A DNA stretch of 64,000 nucleotides, from positions 45,147,501 to 45,211,500 of the forward strand of contig CP136893.1 in assembly GCA_034359265.1 (NCBI GenBank), given 5' to 3'. Below, in pieces: positions 45,101 to 57,100 of the stretch; positions within the stretch are counted from its first letter, which is position 1; every line of letters starts with the position of its first letter. Under the pieces are notes generated by a model. It saw nothing but the letters and a program-made list of their open reading frames with translations. It was not told the origin of the DNA and ran no database searches. Source of the DNA: Canna indica (taxonomy: Eukaryota; Streptophyta; Magnoliopsida; Zingiberales; Cannaceae). The translations under genes and the position numbers were made by a program.

Positions 45101-48100
45101 TTTTCACTGGTTTTTAAGGTATTTCTCTCCCATTCACTTCTCTTCTTCATATCATTATTTTTTTCTTGTTTTTTTAGGTTATTTCTTGTTTTTCCAGCTT
45201 CTTTCGATTTTATTTCTGTTTTCTTTTTCTTTTTTCCTGTTTTTGTTTTCTTGTTTTCCTTTTTTTTCCATTTTCTATTCTGTTTTCTTGTTTTGCCTAT
45301 TTCTTTTCGTTTTTTTTTTCTTTACTTCTTTTTTTTTCTTGTTTCTTTCTTATTTGCTGCTCTATTTTTTTACTTCTGTTCAGTTTTTTTTTTCTTTTTC
45401 TTTCATACTTCTTTTCTTTACTTTTTTTAATGTCTCTATTCTGTTTTTGTTTCTTTTTTTTCATTTTTTCACTTCTATTTTTTTACTTCTATTAATCTGT
45501 TTGTTCATTCTTTTTTTTACTTCAGAAAGTATATTTTTTCTCCTTTTTTTTTTCTTTCATTTGATCATTTGATCATTTCAGTTCAGTTTTCTCTTTATGT
45601 TTTTATTTTTTTTCCTGTTTCATTCATTTCAATTTTCATTTGATCATTTGAATGAGAACTTCTCATTCAACTTTTTTTAAATTTCTGAAAATGTTGATGT
45701 TTAAATTTGTAGGATTTACAAATCAAAACAATGGCAAGCCAAGGATCTTCACAAGGCTCAAGGGCTGCTTCAAGGACAGATCCAGGTTGGAAATATTGCC
45801 ACTCTTTAGATGAAAATGATACCAATACCATTGTCTGCAATTTTTGTGGGAAAATTACAAGGGGAGGGATCACAAGAGCCAAGCAGCACTTGATGGGAAA
45901 GAAGGGAAATGTTTCTGCATGTACTAAATGTCCAAAGGAAGTAAGAGAAGAATCGTGGGATCTTCTAAGAGGGAAAAAGAAGCAAGAGAGTGCAGAAATT
46001 GCAAGTGCTAGAAACATCGATCTTGAAAATTTGGGCTATGGTGATAGTGAAAGTGAAGGAGAAATTAATGAGGGATTTGGAGAAGTTGTTGCTAAGGCTA
46101 GTCACGCTAGTGGGAGTAAGAAATTGAAAGGCCCGATAGACTTGTTTTGTAGAAAACCTGAAACTGCCATTGAGAAGAGGAAAAAGGAAAGGTTGAGGCA
46201 AACAAGTATAAGAGAGACATGTGACAAAGAAACAACAGCTAGGGTCCATCAATATATAGGTCGGTTTTGGTACCAAGCTGGATTGTCATTTAATTGCATC
46301 AAATTGAAGAGCTTTCATGATATGCTTGCAGCCATTTCAAGCTTTGGGCCAAATTTGCGAGCTCCAAGCTATCATGAGATACGAGTTCCACTTCTCAAGA
46401 AGGAGATGGAGTACACCCAAAGCTTGTTGAAGGGCCATAAGGAGCATTGGGACAAACATGGATGTTCACTTATGTCAGATGCATGGACTGATAGGAAGCA
46501 AAGATGCTTGATAAATTTTTTGGTGAACTCTCCCGCCGGAACAATGTTTGTTAGATCTATTGATGGATCTAAATTTGTGAAAACCGGTGAAAAATTGTTT
46601 GAGTTCCTTGATTCTCTTGTGGAGGAAATTGGAGAAGACAAAGTTGTTCAAGTAATAACAGATAATGGAAGCAATTATGTCCTAGCAGGTAAGATGTTGG
46701 AAGAAAAAAGACCGCATCTTTATTGGACTCCTTGTGCAGCTCATTGCGTGGATTTAATGCTTGAAGACATTGGAAAGATTCCTTCAATAAAGAAGACAAT
46801 TCAAAGGGCAATATTTCTTGTTGGCTTCATCTACAGCCACTCAAGTACATTGAGTTTGTTAAGACACTTCACAAACAAGAGAGAATTGGTAAGACATGCA
46901 GTCACTCGATTTGCGACCTCCTTTTTATCATTGGAAAGACTTTATCGAGAGAAAACAAATATTAGAAGAATGTTTACTTCCAATGAGTGGACAAGAAACA
47001 AGTTGTCTAAAGAGGTTAAGGGGAAGCAAGCAACAAAAATTGTGCATATGCCTTCTTTTTGGAATCATGTGGTGTATACAAAAGTTATGGCTCCTCTTGT
47101 TTGAGTGCTTCGACTTGCTGATGGTGAGAGAAAACCGACTATAGGTTATATTTATGAAGCAATGGACAAGGCAAAAGAAGCCATTATGAAGTCTTTCAAC
47201 AACAATGAAAGCAAATACAATGAGGTGTTTGAAATCATTGATAATAGATGGAATTGCCAACTTCATCGCCCTTTACATGCAGCTGGTCATTTTTTGAACC
47301 CAGAATTCTATTATGCCAACCCTCTCTTGGAGTTTGATTTGGAGGTTACAAATGGGTTGTATGAATGCATCAAGAGGTTGGTGCCAAGTCGGGAGGTGCA
47401 ACAAAAGATACTAATTGAGCTGCCAATTTATAAGGCCAGTGGTGGTCTCTTTGGTACGGACTTTGCAATATCACAAAGAAATACCCTTGCACCCGGTGAG
47501 AAGAATACAAATTATAGTCTTCTAACTTTTAAATTTTAAGACATTTGCTTAATGCTTATAGAGTTATCTTTGGTTTTGTAGCTCAATGGTGGCGAATGTA
47601 TGGACATTCAGCTCCAAATTTGCAACAATTAGCTATCAGGATTTTGAGTTTGACGTGTAGTGCTTCTGGATGTGAACGTAATTGGAGTGTGTTTGAGCAA
47701 GTAATTATTATTTTTTTTATTTGTTTTAGTCTAGTACTTTGTTATAGTAAGTTTTGTTAACTCTTTACTTGATGTTACAGATCCATTCTAAGTAGAGAAA
47801 TAGGCTTGAGCATAAAAGGTTGCATGACTTGGTTTTTATGAAATATAACCAAGCACTCAAGCAAAGATATAATGTTAGGGATGAAATTGACCCTATCTCA
47901 CTCAATGATATTGATGAGTGTAATGAGTGGCTAGTTGGAGAGATGGAAGATGATAACACTGATGATGCTGGAAATGAGTTGGTTTTTGAAGATGATACTT
48001 TAAATTGGGAAACTGTTTATAGGGCATCCGGGGCTGGAGAGCTTAGAACGTATTCTAGGCAACAAGCAAGAAAAAGGAAGGAGCCTTCAAGTGGTGCAAC

Positions 48101-51100
48101 TTCAACAACTTCAAAAACTTCCATAAAAGGAAAAGAAATAGTAGTCAACGAAGATGAATTGGAATTTGAAGACCTTGAGGAATCGGAGAAAGAAGAAGAA
48201 ATTAATTTTGAGGAAACGGAAGGAGAGGAAGAAGAGGGATATGCCTCACTAGATGACAATGAGAATGATGATTACATTGGGGAGGAGGGTGACAACTAGT
48301 TGCATGTGGTTAATTTATTCTTGTGCTTTTGACTATTGTCTAATTTGCAAAAACTTGTTATGGTTAATTTTCTAGTGATCGTATGTATGGACTTGTGACT
48401 TGTGACTTGTGACTTGTGACTCTTGTGATCTTGTCTAATTATGTATTTATGTTACATTTGATGAATTTTATTTCCTATCATATTTCTAATTTTATTGTTC
48501 TTGATATATGCTTACTGCTTAGTTGTAGTTGTGTGTGTATAACTGTGTATATGTCCGCCAACTTATACACAGTTATATATACACATAAAAATTAACAGGT
48601 TGGCATTGAGATCAAGACCGTGTGACCATTGATCATCAAGTGGGGAGCCCAAATGTTGGAGCATGAGGGGTATACTTGGTGGCTGTCTTGTTGACAGTGA
48701 TCTTCAAGTGGGGAGCACAAAGCAATGGAGTGCAAAGTGTATACTTGGAGACTATATTGTTTAAACTAACTCTTTTTTGTCCAGGAACTTGTATGTTGCA
48801 AAGTACAAGGAAGGGCTGCCCAAATGGTGAAGCTTGATGGGAGGAGCATCTTCGCTCTATCCCGACGAGGACGTCGGCTTCAATGGGTGGGGGAGGTTTG
48901 TTAGACCCCTAAATCCCGGGATGGGCAAAATCAGCCCATGGCGCAGAGATGGCTGAACATGGACTGCCCAAGTGGTGTTCACACTTGGCAGAGGGCTTTG
49001 CGGCACAAGGTCAGCTCATGTGCTTGGAGGCATGAGCATGGCTTGGCGGACATCAGCGGGTGATGACTGATGCGGAGCATTAGCCTATGTGCTTGGAGGC
49101 ATAGGCATGGGGCAGCAGCTGGCCTACTCATCATGAGGCATAGGTGCAGCGAGGACAGCCCCGAGTGCGCAGCAAAGCAACAGCCCGTGTGCTTGGTGGC
49201 ACGGGCAGCGCATTGGCAAGGCATGGCGGGCAGCAGCCTATGTGCGCGGAGGCATAGGCGCAAGCAAGACTTGGCGTCGCCCGGATGCAAAGCAAAGCAG
49301 TCCCGAACGGGGCGGGGCGTGGAGCAGTCCCGCACGGGGCGGGGCGTGGAGCAGTCCCGCACGGGGCGGGGCGTTGCAAAGTCCCGCATGGGGCGGGGCA
49401 TGGCGCGCTCCCGCCCAGGGCGGGGCGTGGCGAGAGAAAGTCCCGCAACGGGCGGGGCATTTGAAGATGTTGCGGAGCAGCGGAGTCCCGCGTGCACAAT
49501 GGCGCGGGGCAGTGCGCAACATGGACCATGGCAGGGCGTGGGCGCGCGCAACACCAGCCGTGGCGAGAGATTTCCCCGTGCGCGCCAAGGCACGGGCGGG
49601 AGCAGATGCATGGCTGCTCATGACGGACGCTGCAGAGCGCGCGGGTGTGCGCACCGCGCTGGGCGGGCGCTGCACGAGCTGCAGGCGCCCAGCTGAGCTG
49701 CTACTTGCAGAAGGCAACCAGATGGACTTGACCGGGTTCAAGTCGCGACCAGACTCGAGTTCGCGGACCCAACATCAGTTGCGGAAGTTCCCAGAAGTTG
49801 GGACAGTTGCTGGGCGGTTTCCTGGTGGTTGTAACTGCTGTTTGGATGATGTCTTGATCCAAGGGCTGAGATCCCTTGGGGCTGCTCGAGTTGTACCCTA
49901 TATGTAGGGGCCTTGGTTGTATGTTTGAGGGTTGGCTGAGTATGTGCTGGTCCTTGGATGTATTAGAGTGTGTGTGTAATACTTATCCTCTTGTAACATT
50001 GTGTGTGCGAGAGAGAGTCTTGAGCAGGAAGCATTAGCCCCGGGCTGGTGGGCAAGTCATCTTTGTTTGAGACGCTTGAAGGGTTTTTGCCCGTACTTGT
50101 AAGTATTCTATAATGCAAGTAAACGGTTTCCCTTCACCTTGCTGTTCCTACTCTTGTATTGCATGAAACTCTTACATTCAAGTAAAGACGGCTGGCTGAG
50201 AGTTGTGCGGATTGCTCAGCGCCGCGCAGGACTGTTTTGGGTTGGAAATTTGTATCCCCAAAATTGACCCTGTGACATACGGCCGCCATGCTTCCGCCAT
50301 TGGCCGCAACGCCATCCGCCATATCTGTATGGCGGATTTTTGGCTTTCCGCCATGAGCCGCCATCCGCCATTAATAACACTGATACCCGGTATTTATCAA
50401 ATACTGAATATATCGTATACCGAAAACTCAAAATACCGGTAAATACCGGGCATACCGCTCAGTACGGTACGCAATTTCAAACCATGGTTATCATATTCTG
50501 GATTACTTCAGAAATTTGATGAAATTAATTCCTATATTTCTTTATGTCGACAGAAAAGTCTTCAATTTTTTAGAGGATGGCTTGGCGTAACGATAAAGTT
50601 ACCCACTTGTGACTTGGAGGTCACGGGTTCAAAGCCACGAAAACAACTCAAAAGCAGGGTGAAGGCTGCGTTGTATGTCAACCCTCCCTAGAGCTCAAAA
50701 AAATGGAATTGCTTCGTGCAACTGTCACCCTTTCTTTTCATTACACATACATTTGTAATACACCTCAGAAAAGCATGCCTATGGATATTTGTACCAGTGC
50801 CCATGATATAGTTGGTTCGTTGAAGTTCATTTACAAACATTGTACAAGGAGCATACATGAATGCATAAAAAAGTTTAGAGGATATTAGTGCAATCAAAAC
50901 CTATATATATATATATATATATATATATAGGTATCTTTTTAGATATAAGACCAGTCCCCTGTGATCTTGCCATAAAATTTCATTCTAAATCCTGAAACTA
51001 AAGCCAACTTTTATGACCCTGCAATAAAAGTTGTCTTTTCTGGATGCGCAGAAATGATGTTTCAAAGATGTAAAATTTTAGTTGTGGAGTGTGGACCAAA

Positions 51101-54100
51101 CATGCTTCGGAAACAAATAGAATACTGATGATATGAACATCAGTAAATATCGACCATCTAATGATGATATATCTCTGGTTATATTGTAAGAATCTAAAAT
51201 AAGCAATTGTTTCATACAAGGACTAAAATCTCATAGTGGTACAGGTCTCGATCCATAACTGATCGGTACTACCATAAGGAATCACAGTAAAGTTGGACTA
51301 TAACGGATTGGACCTATACAATTTCTTTTTTTCATTTAGGTCTCGATCCATAACTGATCAGTACTACCATAAGGAATCACAGTAAAGTTGGACTATAACG
51401 GATTGGACCTATACAATTTCTTCTTTTCATTTTACACTCTAACAATGTATTTCATAGATTATTTCATTAACATTGTTAAGAGAGAAAGGCCGCAAAATCT
51501 AATTCTCATTATCCATCCTCTAAGAAATAATAGAGGATGTGGCAGAGTACAATGTATTTCATCCCCAAGGTAATTCCAAATATGACAAAATGATAATAAT
51601 TAACTCTAACACTCCCCCTCAAGCTAGCGCATAGATATCAACCATGCCCAGCTAGTCACAAATATTTGATGGAAAATGAGAGTGTACATACTTTCACGAG
51701 GGGTTTGAAAGGGTTTTTATAAGGCCTCAAACCCCCCAAAAATGGGAAACGGTCAAATAAATTAGTTGTTGGGTATGTTCTGTGTGTTACAGGCCTTGTA
51801 CCGAACTGGACCAATTTGGTATGTTTGGCACAAGAGTTGTACTGCCCGGTACACTCAGTATGGCCGGTATTTTATATACCACCCAAAGTCAATAAAGGTT
51901 TCTTGAAAAATCAATAAGTACCAATCTTATCAAGCAATACGGTATTTAAAACCATGTTTTCATATAAACATCAGAATTGATGGCAAACAAGAAAAATATA
52001 TGATTATCCATTTGTGTTGTTAGAAGCATATGAAGAGAAAATGGCATTTTAGTACCTTAATTTCATCAAGATGTTTAGTTCCACTTGTTGGAATTTTGAA
52101 TCTTGATCATGTAATACTTCATGCATCAATGCCTGTTACAAGAAAATTAATTGTAGTGACTGGTAATCTATATCAAGTTAGATATTATCATAATAGAGTG
52201 GTAAAATAAAAGTATTTTGTCAGGTAGTGATTAACAGAATATTTTATATTTCATATTGTCCCATTGAAGGACAGTTTTCTAGTTTTGATGGTCTGCGCCC
52301 ATTTACCACCTATTGTCAAATATGAAAGTAATTTACACTTAAACAAATCATCAAATAAAACAAAGATGTTTTGCAGTACCATCCCACAATGGTTGAAGGT
52401 AATCCTTGGTCTTTTAAGTTTAAAGGAAGAAGACAAAGTTGTAAGTTTATCACTGAATATTAACCTGTTCTGCAGAGACCCATGCAGAGATGATTTTCTA
52501 ACAAAAAAATTTGAAGCCTGCAGATAGGTAATATGAATGGTAATAATTAAAACCACACCTCACCAACTAAATTAGCAGGTGCACCTGGACTAATATACCT
52601 GGTTAGCACTAGAAAATGATATCTTATATTTGGGTCCAAATATTATCTTATGATTTTGAAAACACTTAAATGTAGATACATAATCTTGCCAAACCCAGAC
52701 ACATGGGCATCCCTCTAAACAATAATTAATGTTCAGTCATAGTTAACAACCCTAATGATTATGATTCATGAAAGAAAGACAGCATTGATTTTGTAAACAC
52801 TAAACAAACATGAACAAAGTCATTGTACCCAACTCTTCAGTGTCAGTAACATGGATCCTTAGCTAGTATTTCTAAAGAGAGGATCACCCCTCCAACATGT
52901 AGTGAGATTCAGAAACAAGAGAGAGAATGAAGAAAAAAGAACAAGAGAGAACAAGCAATGATGGGTTGGCAAGGGTATGGCTACTTCAACAGTCGCATAG
53001 AATCCCCTATATTTCTTAGAGGTTCATTTGTTTACTTGAAATAAAGAGGATGCAACAGGAATTAGGAAGGCATTCCCTAATTCTGAAATGACTGAACGTA
53101 GGATATTATTTGGAGTGGGAATGAAATTGTAATATATTTATATTTCGAGCAGAGGGGGTGGGTTGGAAGTGAGTCAATTAAAAGGAGATATTTTAATTAC
53201 TAATTCATGATTTCTCATGTATTCTATTAAGAAGGAATAAGTTAGTTATCATTTTCATTCTCATTCTAGATTCTAGATGAGCAACTATCAAACAGAGGAA
53301 TGGAAATTCCCAATTCTATTCATATTTCCATTCAAATTCCTTTATTTGCTTTCCACTACCTTCATTCCATGTTACCTTGTATGCTTCCTTTAAATATCAG
53401 GCAGGAGTCCACGGAAACCATATCTCCTATAGAAAGATAAATTAATACATAAATAGTAATATCTCCCTCAAACATTCTAGTAGGCTTATACCCACATATG
53501 GATGAACTCATAAAGTATAATAGTGCTAGAAGACTCTGAAATTGCATGGAAGTACATTTGTAGTGCATGGTGACTTCAAAGCCTTTATTGATCCTTGTAT
53601 TTCATATTTTAAAACTATTATTTTATTTCCAAGAGAAACATCTTTCACAGTATTCTTTTTAGAGAGCCAGACTTGACTTCAAGACTTTGCTACGGATGAT
53701 AAAAGATCATACTAGCTAAGCTTGCTAATTCCTTCTCCTTTCATAAATTAGAATAGTTGCATAGAACTATATTTCTAATACCTGATGATAATTTCTATGG
53801 AAAGACCTAACAAATGTGTTTCACCAATCCTGACATACATAATTGATGCATCTTAACTAGTTTCCAGGGACCAGGAATGTTAAGTACCGGTTTCTATTGG
53901 ATTTATTTATAAAAAGTAAAAAAATACAAAAATAAAGAATGAACAGTAAAAAAGGGTTAATTTCAGTTTGGGCCCTGAAGTTTCACAATTTTGGCAATTA
54001 GGTCCACAGACTTAAGAAAGTTCTAGAATTTCAAAATCAGCATAAAATTTGGCCCTTCCACTCCCAAATCGTAGATGGCGTACATTTTTCTATCAAAATG

Positions 54101-57100
54101 TGTCATGTGCCATGAGTGTGTTGTATAAGTGGGAATTTGAACGACTTTTTTGTGGGAATTTGAACGACTTTTTTGGTCTTTTTCCACTTTGATAGATTGT
54201 ACAACAACAACTAAGGGTGCGTTTGGTTGGATAGAGTAAATTCATAAGGAATAGAATAGACAAGGAATAATATTACCTTGTTTGGTTGACATTATAAATA
54301 GGCCAAGAATAGAATTACTTTGTTTGGTTAGCATAAGGAATAGATAAGGAATACAAAGATAAGTTACCAAAATATCTTTCTTAATAAAATTTGATATATT
54401 TACTTTAAAATAATGAAATTCTGAAAAATAATATAAAATAATCTTTAAAATCTGAAATTAATATAAAATTAATCTTTAAAATCTGAGATTAATATAAAAT
54501 CTGGAGATCTTTCACTTGCCTCTGCAACTCCATCACGTACTCGATGGCATCTCCGAGTATCGAAGACTTATCCATCTGCGGGATTAGATTGACCATCACA
54601 AACATGCACCAGAATCAGAAAACAAGAATCGAAGAAATTGAAGTGCATAACCTTGGTAATCTTCGGAACCAATGCTCGCAGAGCATACAGTCGATCGTTG
54701 AGCTTCTTCCTTCTCCGGCGCTCCGCGTGCAGGTTCTTCGAATGCTTGCTCGGCCTCCTCGTTCCTCCCTGTTCCTGATCGTCATCTTCGCTGCCTTCCG
54801 AGGCCGAGTCTACTCGGCCATCGCCCTCCATCTTCATCGACTCCTTGCTGTGGCCGGCAGCCAACTCCCGAGTCACCGACGATTCCGTGCCGAAACTGTA
54901 CCGGTCGACCATGGACTCCGGCGGCTGCGACATTAATGGAGGATTGCTAGCGAGGAAGACGTCATCGCCCTTTCCTCTACCGAATAGGTTCAGCTGCTGC
55001 GGGGCCATGAGGAGGTCACCTCTGCGCTGCAGAGAGGTCAGAGGTCGGCGAGCGATCTCTTTGCGCTAGAGAGAGGTCAAAGAGGTCGATCGGCGACCTC
55101 AGGTCGCGACCTCTCTACGCCGGCAGAGAGGTCGCCACCTCTCTGCGCCAGAGAGGGGTCGAGCGGACCTCTATCCGGCAGACGAGGGTGACAGAGAAAA
55201 CGCAGCCAATAGGAAGAAAGAAGAAGGGTGAAATTGTAAAAAGGCATCCGAAATAGACAAGGAATAGCATTCCTTGCCTTCACCTCGGGAATAGTATTCC
55301 CTCTCCATCAGTAATACTATTCCCCATCAATTCCGGGGGTCCCACTTATTCCAACTGAAGTGGTGTAACCAAACAAAGGAATGCTAGTGGTGTAACTCTA
55401 TTCCCTTCAACCAAACGCTACCTAAACCTTAATCTCATGCTAGATGGGGTCGGCTATATGAATTCTCTGTCTCCAAATATTATGTCCAAGACTAGATCCG
55501 TCTCAATATCTAGTAATTGTAGATCTATTCCTCTCCACATGATCCTAAGCCTACCTCTACCCTAAGCCACTCATCCACCATAGCATGCACATTTCTGCCA
55601 CATTCAATATGTTTATATGTTTAACTTTAGTTGTCCAACACTCGCTACCGTATAACATGGTTGGTCTAACCGTTGTTCTATAAAATTTTCCCTACACTTC
55701 GTTAGGTATCTTCTTGTATGGGCTCAAGGCCAAACCCTGTGTAAAATCATTGTTATAGGAAACTCCTCCGTAACTCCTCCCTCTGCTCGTACACTTGATA
55801 TGCTCCTTCGTACATATCCTTATTGACATTTATATATTTAACCTGAATACCTCTCTTCGTACAGATCCTCGCTTCTCCCGTTTGATAGATTGTAAAAGGG
55901 AAAAAAGATCAGATGATAGCCTTCAATTGATTTGAACATTAAAATACATTCAAAGTTTAAAAATAGGGTTTTCCATGTCAATTGCAACATAAAACTTAGA
56001 ATATATGAGTTTTTTTCCCTTTTACAATCTTGGAACTACATCCAACTACAAAAAGACAAAACCCACTCAAATTCCCACCTATACAACATGTGGATAGCAC
56101 ATAATACGAATATTAATAAAAAAATGTATGTCATATGTGATTTAAGGGTGGAAAGGCCACATTGACATGGATTTTAAAAGTATGAAGGCTAAATTAACAT
56201 TTTCTTAGGTCCATAGGCCAAATTGCCAAAATCACAAAACTTCATAGCACGGTTTAAAATACCGGTACCGGTACCGATTTCGATGGTCGGCCAATATCGG
56301 TATACATTGATACTGTTCCATACTCAGTACGAGCTGGTACAAATAGGCCTATATCGAGTGTCTCGGTATTTTTTTTGTTTTTCATGGTGGAAAACATAGT
56401 TTTGAACTTCAAGTAGAGTTTAAAGCTATAAAACATCATAATTTACCAAGAAATGATGAAAAACATCCATAAATTTCTCAAATATTGTCCAATATATACA
56501 TTTTCTTCAAATTCTCATCTTCAGATTTCAATAGGAAAAATACAAATAGTCAAATACATTTCAAAATGCGGAAGAATAACGTGCATCATAAATATTAGCC
56601 ATCACGACAAGACCACGACTGAGGTCGATTCCGTAGATCTCCAATGCCCACATCTGGAAATTCTCCTAAGTCATGCTGTTTTGGTATCTAGAATACCACA
56701 TTGACATCGAGCTTTCTTTAGTGGGAGCCATTGGGAAAAGACCACAACGGCTAGTCCATACCGGACAATACCGCTCGGTATCGGGTAGGTGCCGCATGAT
56801 ACAATCAGTACACCCTGGTACCGACTGGTACTGGGGTGCACCAATACGGTTTTTCCATAAAATCGGTAAAAAACTACCGAACTGGGTGGTACAGTTGGAT
56901 TTTTGAAACTAACCCTAAAAAGAATGGAGCAATAGTTGGGATACATTTCCCAGTTTTAATGGGGGCATCATTGCATTTGTTTCAAAATTGGGATAATTAA
57001 TAAAATATTGGGAGGTTTTACGACAAGAAAAAGCAAATTAGGATACCTATAATACCAACAAAAAGGCAAATCTTGATATTGTGTAAACTCTGTCAAATGG

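Larger units (their letters stand above)
44761..50382 (+). mobile_element. second hAT transposon (family hAT-B) nested in hAT-A
   Basis: Begins CAGTGTTGTCAAAT and ends, in reverse, CAGTGTTATTAATGG. Perfect 8-bp TSD ATACCCGG (44753-44760 and 50383-50390). Subterminal regions are packed with CCGCCAT/ATGGCGG words (44780-44890 and 50280-50372), a different word from the host element. It carries its own transposase (45731-48299) and a gypsy-type LTR remnant downstream (48899-50176). Confidence 0.95.
40840..50486 (-). mobile_element. long hAT transposon (family hAT-A, CATGGTTT ends)
   Basis: Ends CATGGTTTAAAATCTCGG at 40840 and, in reverse from 50486, CATGGTTTGAAATTG. Perfect 8-bp TSD GTTATCAT (40832-40839 and 50487-50494). 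Both ends are dense in ATACCGG/CCGGTAT words, as expected for subterminal transposase-binding repeats. Minus-strand content is: end repeats, TATA box, BED finger, hAT catalytic/dimerisation region, end repeats. A second hAT element (44761-50382) is inserted in its 5' subterminal region. Without it the element is about 4.0 kb. It lies in the 11.4-kb GCP6 intron, in the same orientation as the gene. Confidence 0.95.
53954..56919. mobile_element. MULE-like element used as an insertion platform
   Basis: Inverted ends of roughly 250 bp. The left reads GGGTTAATTTCAGTTTGGGC then GAAGTTTCACAATTTTGGCAA; the right, in reverse, carries GAAGTTTTGTGATTTTGGCA and ACCTAAGAAAATG, then TGTTGTATAGGTGGGAATTTGA as on the left. 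Flanking A-rich 9-mers (AGTAAAAAA and TAAAAAGAA) agree only partly, so the TSD is uncertain. A PIF element (54215-55422) and a hAT derivative (56250-56908) are inserted in it, the latter inside its right inverted repeat. Confidence 0.65.

Noticed and set aside
45186..45572. 128-codon Phe/Leu-rich ORF suggesting a membrane protein
   Set aside because: Pure T-rich low complexity in a leader region.
49070..49907. Long overlapping ORFs on both strands (up to 221 codons)
   Set aside because: GC-rich minisatellite and LTR sequence; the frames are repeat translations with no domain.
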